This document shows positions 16,363 to 22,413 of a stretch of DNA of 30,464 nucleotides, piece after piece. The stretch spans positions 1-30,464 of the forward strand of contig JAEVZP010000210.1 in NCBI GenBank assembly GCA_023392185.1, written 5' to 3'. Position 1 is the stretch's first letter. Each line of letters begins with the position of its first letter. The position numbers were made by a program, and so were the translations under genes. Origin of the DNA: Bacteroidota bacterium. GTDB lineage: Bacteria; Bacteroidota; Bacteroidia; Chitinophagales; Chitinophagaceae. The notes under the pieces were generated by a model that worked only from the letters and a program-made list of their open reading frames with translations, was not told the origin of the DNA and made no database searches.

Positions 16363-16791
16363 TTAGCTGGCCGGAACGACGTTGCCTTTAATTTTCAGCT
16401 CATAGCGGTCGCCCTTGCCTTCCGGCAGGGCTGCGTTCGACTGAATGTAAACAGCTTTGTCAATCGGGCCGGGACGGCCCTGCGTGCTGTACTGAACGGT
16501 GATTTTACCGGTTTTGCCGGGCAACACCGGCTCTTTAGACCAGTTGGGGGTGGTGCAGCCGCAGGAGGCGCTCACATTGGTAATAATCAGGGGCGATTTG
16601 CCCGTGTTTTTGAAAGTAAACACATGCTCCGCATTCGGGCCTTCCTTCACAGTTCCGAAGTCATAAACCTCTTCGGTAAACTTAAAGCGCGGCGCCTTTG
16701 CCGGGTCTGTCTTTACGGTTTCAGTAGTTTGCGCGGTTGCTGCACCTGCCGAAGCGATGGCCAGAAAGCAGGCGAGGAGAACTTTTTTCAT
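16363..16791 (-). CDS. DUF1573 domain exported protein (copy 1)
   Basis: 142 residues: signal peptide (KKVLLACFLAIASAGAATAQ) and one DUF1573 domain from about residue 35. The domain shows YDFGTVKEG, FTFKNTGKSPLIITN, the cysteine pair CGCT, EPVLPGKTG and STQGRPGP. DUF1573 is an Ig-like fold of unknown role in exported proteins of Bacteroidota and Planctomycetota. It is 75 bases downstream of a paralogue sharing EPVLPGKTG and TQGRPGP. The gap contains TTTTCCGGAAAA at 16809-16820, next to a TTAATTTTCC stretch that could be a degenerate -7 box. An operon with the upstream paralogue is likely, though this copy could have its own promoter. Confidence 0.88.
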   Translation of the reverse strand: MKKVLLACFLAIASAGAATAQTTETVKTDPAKAPRFKFTEEVYDFGTVKEGPNAEHVFTFKNTGKSPLIITNVSASCGCTTPNWSKEPVLPGKTGKITVQYSTQGRPGPIDKAVYIQSNAALPEGKGDRYELKIKGNVVPAS

Positions 16792-16866
16792 GGTGTTTAA
16801 AGAAGAAATTTTCCGGAAAATTAAGATTGGTGAACCGGGAATAGACCTCTGAGCGGGCCAAAAGGT

Positions 16867-17373
16867 TTAATGGGTTTTGATAATAGACTGCTGCTCGGGC
16901 ACAGAGGAGGCCGGTGCTTTTTCCACTTCGCCTTTAAAGGTCAGCACTTTGGCACCCGCATTGCTCAGTACAGTCACGGTCTTGGTGAACGGACCGGGAC
17001 GGCCCTGGGTGTGATAAGAAGCGCGGACAAAACCGGTTTTACCGGGAAGTACGGGCTCTTTGGTCCACTCGGAAGCCGTACAGCCGCAGGCCGGCTGGGC
17101 ACGCTCAATGATAATCGGCTCGGTGCCGGTATTAGTGAAAACGAAATCGAAGTCCGCATTGCCGCCTTCCTGAACGCTTCCAAAATCATGAAGGTCTTCT
17201 TTGAAAGCCATATTTTCCGGGCTCAGCTTCGTTTCGTTGGTAACCGGAGCAACAGCTGTTTGAGCAGCTGCAAGGGGCAGCGCAACTTTACGCGCGTCCT
17301 TTTTCACATTTTGTGCAAAAGCCGGAGCAATTGCAAAGGTCATCAGGCCCAGGGCCAGTGCGAACTTTTTCAT
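16867..17373 (-). CDS. DUF1573 domain exported protein (copy 2)
   Basis: 168 residues: signal peptide (KKFALALGLMTFAIAPAFAQ), a linker of about 40 residues, then a DUF1573 domain (LHDFGSVQEGGNADF, FVFTNTGTEPIIIERAQ, CGCT, EPVLPGKTG, HTQGRPGP) and a short polar tail. It is clearly related to the gene just downstream, with the conserved CGCT and the EPVLPGKTG..TQGRPGP block. The linker is longer and the N-terminal part differs, so the duplication is not recent. A TAAATTTG promoter box lies 38 bases upstream. Confidence 0.88.
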   Translation of the reverse strand: MKKFALALGLMTFAIAPAFAQNVKKDARKVALPLAAAQTAVAPVTNETKLSPENMAFKEDLHDFGSVQEGGNADFDFVFTNTGTEPIIIERAQPACGCTASEWTKEPVLPGKTGFVRASYHTQGRPGPFTKTVTVLSNAGAKVLTFKGEVEKAPASSVPEQQSIIKTH

Positions 17374-17411
17374 GGAATTCAGTGAAATAGTGGGTTTTGA
17401 TTTTTCCCTTA

Positions 17412-17419
17412 CAAATTTA
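17412..17419 (-). promoter_or_regulatory. Putative -7 box (TAAATTTG) of the DUF1573 pair
   Basis: An exact TAnnTTTG match on the minus strand, 38 bases before the start of DUF1573 copy 2. The -33 region is T-rich without a clear TTTG. Confidence 0.45.
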
Positions 17420-17490
17420 GTTTTCCGCAGATAAAAAAGAAGACACTTTTTTCGTTAAAAAAGTTGGCATCCAACCGGTTTTAACAGTCC

Positions 17491-17498
17491 TACTTTTG
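17491..17498 (+). promoter_or_regulatory. Putative -7 box (TACTTTTG) of the GT9 gene
   Basis: An exact TAnnTTTG match, seven bases before the TTG start codon at 17506. TTGG at 17464-17467 is a loose -33 candidate at 23-base spacing. The leader would be zero to a few bases. Confidence 0.5.
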
Positions 17499-17505
17499 CC
17501 TTGCT

Positions 17506-18507
17506 TTGTCTTACCGCTTTCTACTCATTCAAACTGCTTTTCTCGGAGACGTGGTGCTGGCAACCGCTGTGGCCGAAAAGATCCGGCAGTTTTACCCCGA
17601 CGCCGTTATTGACTTTGTTGTCCGCAAAGGCGCCGAAGGATTGCTGGCCAATAACCCAAACCTGCGAAAAGTGTGGGTGTGGGACAAGCAAAACCGCAAA
17701 GGGTTTAACCTGCTAAAAATTGCCGCAGCCGTTCGAAAGGAAAATTACACGCACGTGGTGAACATGCAACGGTTTTTTACCTCTGGCTTTCTGGCGGTTT
17801 TTTCGGGCGCACCGGTGCGGGTAGGTTTTGATAAAAATCCCCTCTCGCGCTTTTACACAGCCGCTTTTCCACACGTCATTTCCTCCAAAAACGACCCGGC
17901 TCCGGTGCATGAATTGGAGCGCAATCAGTCTTTAATCGCTGCTTTCACCGACGATTTTCCGGCGATGCCAAAGGTGTATCCTTCGACAGCAGATGAGGCA
18001 GCGATTTTACCGTATCAAACAGCGCCGTATTACTGCATCGCACCGGCTTCCGTCTGGGCTACGAAGCAATATCCGGCAGTTGGTTTTGCGGAGTTGATCA
18101 AGAATATTCCCCCAAATTTTCCGGTATTTCTCCTCGGCGGAAAAGGCGATTTTGCACTGGGGGAAGAAATCCGGACGCTTGCCGGAAGTGACCGCGTGCA
18201 AAATCTCGCCGGGAAGCTTTCCATGCTAGCCTCTGCCGCCCTGATGCGCGACGCGCTCCACACCTGGACCAACGACTCGGCTCCGCTCCACTTGTGCACG
18301 GCCACCGGCGCCCGCGTAACGGCGGTTTTCTGCTCTACCATTCCCCAATTTGGTTTTGGTCCCGCCGGTCCGAACGGCCGTGTCGCTCAGATTGACGGTG
18401 ATCTTTATTGCCGCCCGTGTGGCCTTCACGGCCACCGCGCCTGCCCCGAAGGCCATTTCCGGTGTGCAAAAGAGATAAAAATGGAGTCCCTGTTGGAAGG
18501 ACTCTAA
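17506..18507 (+). CDS. Glycosyltransferase family 9 (ADP-heptose:LPS heptosyltransferase type)
   Basis: 333 residues from a TTG at 17506; no ATG is available near the conserved N-terminus, and YRFLLIQTAFLGDVVLATAV is the diagnostic GT9 opening with its GDV acceptor-side motif. Further marks: the nucleotide-sugar loop FLLGGKGDFALGEEI, the NDSAPLHLCTATG motif (usual form NDSGPMH), and the CPEGHFRCAKEI tail typical of WaaF/WaaC relatives. Such enzymes add heptose to the LPS inner core on the cytoplasmic face. The exact sugar in this organism is unknown. It is a single-gene unit; a weak hairpin GAGTCC/GGACTC overlaps the stop codon. Confidence 0.88.
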   Translation: MSYRFLLIQTAFLGDVVLATAVAEKIRQFYPDAVIDFVVRKGAEGLLANNPNLRKVWVWDKQNRKGFNLLKIAAAVRKENYTHVVNMQRFFTSGFLAVFSGAPVRVGFDKNPLSRFYTAAFPHVISSKNDPAPVHELERNQSLIAAFTDDFPAMPKVYPSTADEAAILPYQTAPYYCIAPASVWATKQYPAVGFAELIKNIPPNFPVFLLGGKGDFALGEEIRTLAGSDRVQNLAGKLSMLASAALMRDALHTWTNDSAPLHLCTATGARVTAVFCSTIPQFGFGPAGPNGRVAQIDGDLYCRPCGLHGHRACPEGHFRCAKEIKMESLLEGL

Positions 18508-18929
18508 GATTTTCAGAATCCAGAAACCAAGAGTCCAAAATTCAAGATCCGTTTTCCGGAAATCAGAGCAATATTTCCGGAAAACGCAACACAAAAAAGA
18601 AGAAGCGTTCTCCTGAATAAGGGCCTATTGTTTGTCGTCTTTTTTGTCACCCTCGCAGCGGGTCTTCACGGCCTCTGATTCGTGAAGATCCCGCCTTTGG
18701 CGGGATGACAAAAGAAGAGACTCCTTTCAAGAAATGGATTCACGAGAGTGCTTCTTATCTGTTAGCGGGGAAACGGTTGCTGAATGCGGTGAAAATCTGT
18801 GAGAAAAAACAGCCTGCCGTTTCCCAAAAATCAAAACCCGAAATTTGCCCTTTTGTAAATCCGCCTCAATCCGTAAGCATCCGTTTTATCCGCGTTCCAG
18901 TTATGCCGGATGAAACTTTATAAACACTC
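18508..18929. other. 422-bp gap filled with dispersed repeat fragments
   Basis: No credible gene. Contents in order: a direct-repeat-like GAGTCCAAAATTCAAGATCC stretch near 18531; TTTCCGGAAA at 18554 and 18575 (21 bp apart); the element at 18642-18713; and an ATCCGTAAGCATCCGTTTTATCCGCGTTCC-type stretch at 18870-18899, given here in parts as ATCCGTAAGCATCCG and TTTTATCCGCGTTCC. From memory, such sequences recur between genes in many Bacteroidota. A short plus-strand reading frame at 18705-18923 is just these repeats translated. Confidence 0.6.
18642..18713. repeat. Short intergenic element bounded by inverted TTTTGTCAYCC ends
   Basis: The element starts TTTTGTCACCC and ends GGGATGACAAAA. Inside are an inverted pair CTTCACG (18664) and CGTGAAG (18681), and a hairpin ATCCCGCC/GGCGGGAT with loop TTT at the right end. 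The layout matches the element at 6973-7049: same tips and a right-hand CCGCC/GGCGG hairpin, but a different middle. Confidence 0.6.
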
Positions 18930-20363
18930 ATGAAACCGCTGGACGATTCTTTTCTAAACACTGAAGAAAAAGCCCTTTTAGCCACCATTGGCGCCGCCGC
19001 CGATGCTTTAGGCGTGAAAGCACGTGTAGTAGGCGGCTACGTGCGCGACAAGTTGCTGGGCCGCCCCACCAAAGACGCCGACACGGTGTGCGAAGGGGAC
19101 GGCATTCTGCTGGCCCACGAGGTTGCCAAGGCATTTACCCCACGTCCCAAAGTAGCGTTTTTTAAGGCATTTGGAACAGCGCAAATCCGCCTGCCGAATG
19201 GTTTTGAAGTAGAATTCGTGGGGGCGCGCAAAGAAAGCTACCGCGGCGAAAGCCGGAAACCCGATGTGGAAACCGGCACGTTTAACGAAGACGAAGCCCG
19301 CCGCGATTTCACGATTAATGCGCTGTCTATTCCACTTGGCAAGGCCGTTCCGCTTCAAATCCACGACCCATTCGGCGGACTGGAAGATCTAAAAAACGGC
19401 CTCATCCGCACGCCGCTGGACCCGGATGTTACCTTTTCCGACGACCCGCTGCGGGCCATGCGGGCCGCCCGTTTTGCCGCGCAGCTGGGCTTTGATATTG
19501 AGGCGGGAACCCGTGCTGCGATGCAGCGCACCGCTCCGCGCCTGAGCATCGTGTCGCAGGAGCGCATTACCGACGAGCTGAACAAAATCATGGCCTCGCC
19601 GAAACCGTCTATCGGGTTTATTCATCTCTACGATACCGGACTTCTGGCGCAGTTTTTCCCCCAGCTGCCCGCGCTGGCCGGGGTGGAAATGGTGGAAGGT
19701 AAAGGTCATAAAGACAATTTCTACCACACCCTGCAGGTGCTGGACAATGTGGCCGCGCGTTCCGGAAACCTCTGGCTGCGCTGGGCCGCCCTGCTCCACG
19801 ACATCGCCAAGCCGGCCACCAAGAAATTTGAGGCAGGCAAAGGCTGGACATTTCACGGCCACGACGCCGTAGGCGAGCGCATGGTGCCGAAGATTTTTAA
19901 GGCGTTGAAACTGCCTTTAGGCGAACCGATGAAATATGTGGCAAAGCTCGTGGGGCTGCACCTGCGTCCGATTTCGCTTTCCAAAGAAGACATTACCGAC
20001 TCGGCGATGCGCCGTCTTTTGGTAGACGCCGGCGAAGATTTGGAGGATTTGATGCTGCTCTGCGAAAGCGACATTACCTCCAAAAACGAAACCAAGGTGC
20101 GCCGCTACCTGCAAAACTTCGCGTTGGTAAAAGAGCGTTTGGTGGAGGTGGAGGAAAAAGATGCGATGCGCGCCTGGCAGCCGCCCCTCAGCGGAGATGA
20201 CATTATGCAGCTGTTCGGGCTTTCGCCGGGCCGCGAGGTGGGCGTGCTGAAGCAAGCCGTTCGCGACGCCATTCTGGACGGCGATATTGCTAACACGCGG
20301 GAGGCAGCGGAAGAATTTGTAAGGGGATTGGTGGCGCGTCGCTCCGAAGGCACCGTCGGTTGA
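18930..20363 (+). CDS. cca: CCA tRNA nucleotidyltransferase / poly(A) polymerase family with HD domain
   Basis: 477 residues. Adds or repairs the 3' CCA end of tRNAs. The class II nucleotidyltransferase head shows VVGGYVRDKLLG (residues 33-44) and the metal-binding DxD as DAD (49-51); the RRDFTINALS motif and the DPLRAMRAARFAAQLG stretch follow. The tail holds an HD phosphohydrolase domain with NFYHTLQVLDNV and LLHDIAKP (HD near 290). The HD extension is common in bacterial members. The residue pattern cannot tell CCA-adding from A-adding activity, but a single gene of this type in Bacteroidota is normally CCA-adding. Starts at the ATG at 18930; its promoter is unclear because the upstream gap is repeat-rich. 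Confidence 0.92.
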   Translation: MKPLDDSFLNTEEKALLATIGAAADALGVKARVVGGYVRDKLLGRPTKDADTVCEGDGILLAHEVAKAFTPRPKVAFFKAFGTAQIRLPNGFEVEFVGARKESYRGESRKPDVETGTFNEDEARRDFTINALSIPLGKAVPLQIHDPFGGLEDLKNGLIRTPLDPDVTFSDDPLRAMRAARFAAQLGFDIEAGTRAAMQRTAPRLSIVSQERITDELNKIMASPKPSIGFIHLYDTGLLAQFFPQLPALAGVEMVEGKGHKDNFYHTLQVLDNVAARSGNLWLRWAALLHDIAKPATKKFEAGKGWTFHGHDAVGERMVPKIFKALKLPLGEPMKYVAKLVGLHLRPISLSKEDITDSAMRRLLVDAGEDLEDLMLLCESDITSKNETKVRRYLQNFALVKERLVEVEEKDAMRAWQPPLSGDDIMQLFGLSPGREVGVLKQAVRDAILDGDIANTREAAEEFVRGLVARRSEGTVG

Positions 20364-20462
20364 GCATATGCCGGGGAAAGCGCTTTTTTAAAAAGAGACC
20401 GCCGCCGTTATCCGCCCGGACGGGCCGTGCGGGAATATTTTATTAAGTTTGGAAATCGATTT

Positions 20463-20503
20463 GGGAAGCGCGTGCAAGAAAAGAGCGGCGAGAAGCGCTT
20501 CCC
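20463..20503. repeat. Perfect 9-bp inverted repeat upstream of the small membrane protein gene
   Basis: GGGAAGCGC (20463-20471) pairs with GCGCTTCCC (20495-20503) around a 23-base loop, 28 bases before the ATG at 20532. It could be a leader structure or a leaky terminator of cca; no T run follows. Confidence 0.4.
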
Positions 20504-20531
20504 GTCATTTGCTTTTTAACCCCGTTTCGCT

Positions 20532-20780
20532 ATGCTTAAAATAAGCAGTTCCGTATCCGTAATCATTGTTCTGGCGGCTTTACTGCTGTTTTTGTTCTTT
20601 ATCATGCAAAAAAGGGTTCACAATCTGGAGCACCAGGTGGCTATAGAGTCTGCTAAAATCAATTTTATCCAATCGCACAGTGCCGAAATCGTTTTCGACA
20701 GCAGCGTTGTAAAAGGCGACACCGTTCTCTACTACAAAAAAGGCGCTTTCGTGGGCGCTTCTGTTACGACCACGGAGTAG
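20532..20780 (+). CDS. Small single-pass membrane protein, unknown function
   Basis: 82 residues. A transmembrane helix occupies about residues 8-25 (VSVIIVLAALLLFLFFIM), followed by a short charged helix (KRVHNLEHQVAIESAKI) and a beta-like tail (AEIVFDSSVVKGDTVLYYKKGAFVG). By the positive-inside rule the basic QKRVH just after the helix suggests the tail is cytoplasmic, but this is weak. No family is recognised. The reading frame is plausible because the hydrophobic pattern is clean, but it has no strong promoter or neighbour support. Confidence 0.5.
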   Translation: MLKISSSVSVIIVLAALLLFLFFIMQKRVHNLEHQVAIESAKINFIQSHSAEIVFDSSVVKGDTVLYYKKGAFVGASVTTTE

Positions 20781-20847
20781 AACAATTGCACAAGCAGGCT
20801 TTCCGGAAACAGGTCCGGCACTGGCACAGCTATCTTATTTTATGCCA

Positions 20848-20887
20848 AAAAAGCCCGTTGGATTTCCGGAAATCCAACGGGCTTTTT
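20848..20887. terminator. Perfect 40-bp palindromic terminator centred on TTTCCGGAAA
   Basis: Both 20-base halves are exactly complementary; the centre is TTTCCGGAAA (20863-20872), flanked by GGA/TCC, then GCCCGTT/AACGGGC and A/T runs. It lies 18 bases after the stop codon of the minus-strand lipoprotein gene and ends in T residues on both strands, so it can terminate in both directions. Confidence 0.9.
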
Positions 20888-20905
20888 CATTCAAAAAGAA
20901 CTTTC

Positions 20906-22339
20906 CTACCACTTCGTCCAGCCGGTGTGCCAGGTGTCGCCGGCTTTCAGTGCGCCACGGTAAGTCACGGTCTCCAAACCGCTCAATTTTCCGGAATTAA
21001 ACGCCGCGCCGGTCAGGGCCGGGGAGCCGGCCATCGGTGCCGGGTTGAAACCGGCGTTCATCACCAGACTCACCAGCATCGCATCGGACAGGTTGGGCAG
21101 CGCGGTGTTGGCCTGCGCGGTGGTCAGGAAGAAAAGGGCCGGGTCCATGGCCGTGGAAGCATTGCTGGCACCGCCCGCCGTGTCGGCCAATTTTCCGGCA
21201 GCTACCACGAGGTTGTTTTGGAATTGGGCATTGCCGCTGATGAAATGCTCGGCGGTTGCCTTGCCGTCCACACGCAGGCCGGTATTCCAACCCACAAAAA
21301 CGGAATTGAAAACAGACTGGCTGCTGTTTTTCCGGATGTGCGCGCCGCGACCAAAGCCGGAAGGCGGATTGGCGTTGTTGGCTTTCGGCCCAATCAGGGT
21401 CATGTTGGAAAAGACCGCTGCTGTCAGGGGCGTCGCTGTGCTGCCATTGCCGTCGTTATCGGATTCAAACGCGTTGGACGTGCCGCCAGTGGCCACGTCA
21501 TATACCGCCGGGTCACGGAAGGCGATTCCGTACTGTATTTTTCCGGAAAATCCGTTGTCGGTGTCAAAATCATCGTCGGTTCCGGCATAGGCAATCAGGT
21601 GCTTGCAATTCACCGTTCCGCCAAACCACTCGTAGGAATCGTCGCCGGATTTATACACCTGGATGTAATCAATTGTGGTGCCAGAACCTACCGAGCCAAA
21701 GGTCAGCCCGTTGATTTCGTTATTCACCTGGTAGGCAATGCCGGGATATTCAATCCGCACATACTTCATAATGCCGGAATTGTCGGCCACGTCGGTTCCG
21801 CCATGCAGGCCATAACCGGCGCTGGTGTTCACGCCGCCTTCAATCTCCCGAAGTCCGGTGGTGCCGTTGTAGGAGCCGTTGTTGGTAGAATTGCCCATCA
21901 GGATAATTCCGCCCCAATCACCGTAGTTGGGCGACGCTTCCGCAGAGGTGAAAACAATGGGGGCGGCAGCCGTTCCCTGCGCGTCAATCTTGCCGTTGCG
22001 GGTGATAATGAGGGAGCCTTTAGACGCTTTGTCGCCTTTAATCACCACGCCGGGTTCAATCTTCAGGGTGGCACCGCCGGCCACATACACAAAGCCTTTC
22101 AGCAGGTAGGTTTTTCCGGTTTTCAAAACGGTATTGGTTTTGATGGTTCCGGAAAGTTCGCCGTTGGCCGGCTCGGCATACGCGGTGTTGTTGGCCGTGC
22201 GGGCGCTGCGCAGCGCGGTGTAGTTAAACGCGTCGGTGGTATCCACCACAACCGGCGTAGTATCGGTGTCTTTTTTGCAGGACGTCAGCGTGGCCGAATA
22301 CGCGGCAAGGGCCAGGGAAGCGAGGAAAATCTTTTTCAT
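20906..22339 (-). CDS. Surface lipoprotein with beta-helix-like repeats, paired with TonB receptor
   Basis: 477 residues from the ATG at 22339; the frame extends 12 codons upstream, but the signal peptide starts at MKKIFLASLAL. A lipobox (TLTSC, C21) makes it a lipoprotein. The body resembles right-handed beta-helix or polymorphic outer-membrane repeat proteins: GGATLKIEPGVVIKGD, GSLIITRNGKIDAQG, GDWGGIILMGN, then several hydrophobic ladder segments and asparagine-rich turns. No catalytic motif is seen. It follows the TonB receptor by 74 bases, with a terminator-like hairpin between. The gene order suggests it helps the receptor bind or gather a substrate; which one is unknown. Five TTCCGGAA copies lie in or just beside this gene. 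Confidence 0.82.
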   Translation of the reverse strand: MKKIFLASLALAAYSATLTSCKKDTDTTPVVVDTTDAFNYTALRSARTANNTAYAEPANGELSGTIKTNTVLKTGKTYLLKGFVYVAGGATLKIEPGVVIKGDKASKGSLIITRNGKIDAQGTAAAPIVFTSAEASPNYGDWGGIILMGNSTNNGSYNGTTGLREIEGGVNTSAGYGLHGGTDVADNSGIMKYVRIEYPGIAYQVNNEINGLTFGSVGSGTTIDYIQVYKSGDDSYEWFGGTVNCKHLIAYAGTDDDFDTDNGFSGKIQYGIAFRDPAVYDVATGGTSNAFESDNDGNGSTATPLTAAVFSNMTLIGPKANNANPPSGFGRGAHIRKNSSQSVFNSVFVGWNTGLRVDGKATAEHFISGNAQFQNNLVVAAGKLADTAGGASNASTAMDPALFFLTTAQANTALPNLSDAMLVSLVMNAGFNPAPMAGSPALTGAAFNSGKLSGLETVTYRGALKAGDTWHTGWTKW

Positions 22340-22373
22340 GAGAAACGCAATCGTTTGTTGTGAAATGCAGTGC

Positions 22374-22404
22374 AAAAAAAGAGAGGGGCTGTTATCCCTC
22401 TTTT
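22374..22404 (-). terminator. Terminator-like hairpin between TonB receptor and lipoprotein genes
   Basis: On the minus strand the stem AAAAGAGGG/CCCTCTCTT (one G-T pair) is followed by T residues (A run at 22374-22378 on the plus strand), ten bases after the receptor stop codon. It could reduce, rather than stop, transcription into the lipoprotein gene. Confidence 0.65.
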
Positions 22405-22413
22405 AAGCCTGAA

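Noticed and set aside
18705..18923. 72-codon open frame in the gap before cca
   Set aside because: It consists of dispersed repeat sequence (IRFIRVPV-type peptide) and has no credible start signal.
20364..20531. Possible small RNA in the cca to membrane-protein gap
   Set aside because: There is one inverted repeat but no T run and no clear promoter, so it is listed only as a repeat.
20786..22363. 525-codon open frame on the plus strand
   Set aside because: Antisense to the lipoprotein gene, whose lipobox, repeats and terminator are convincing; the long shadow frame reflects codon bias.
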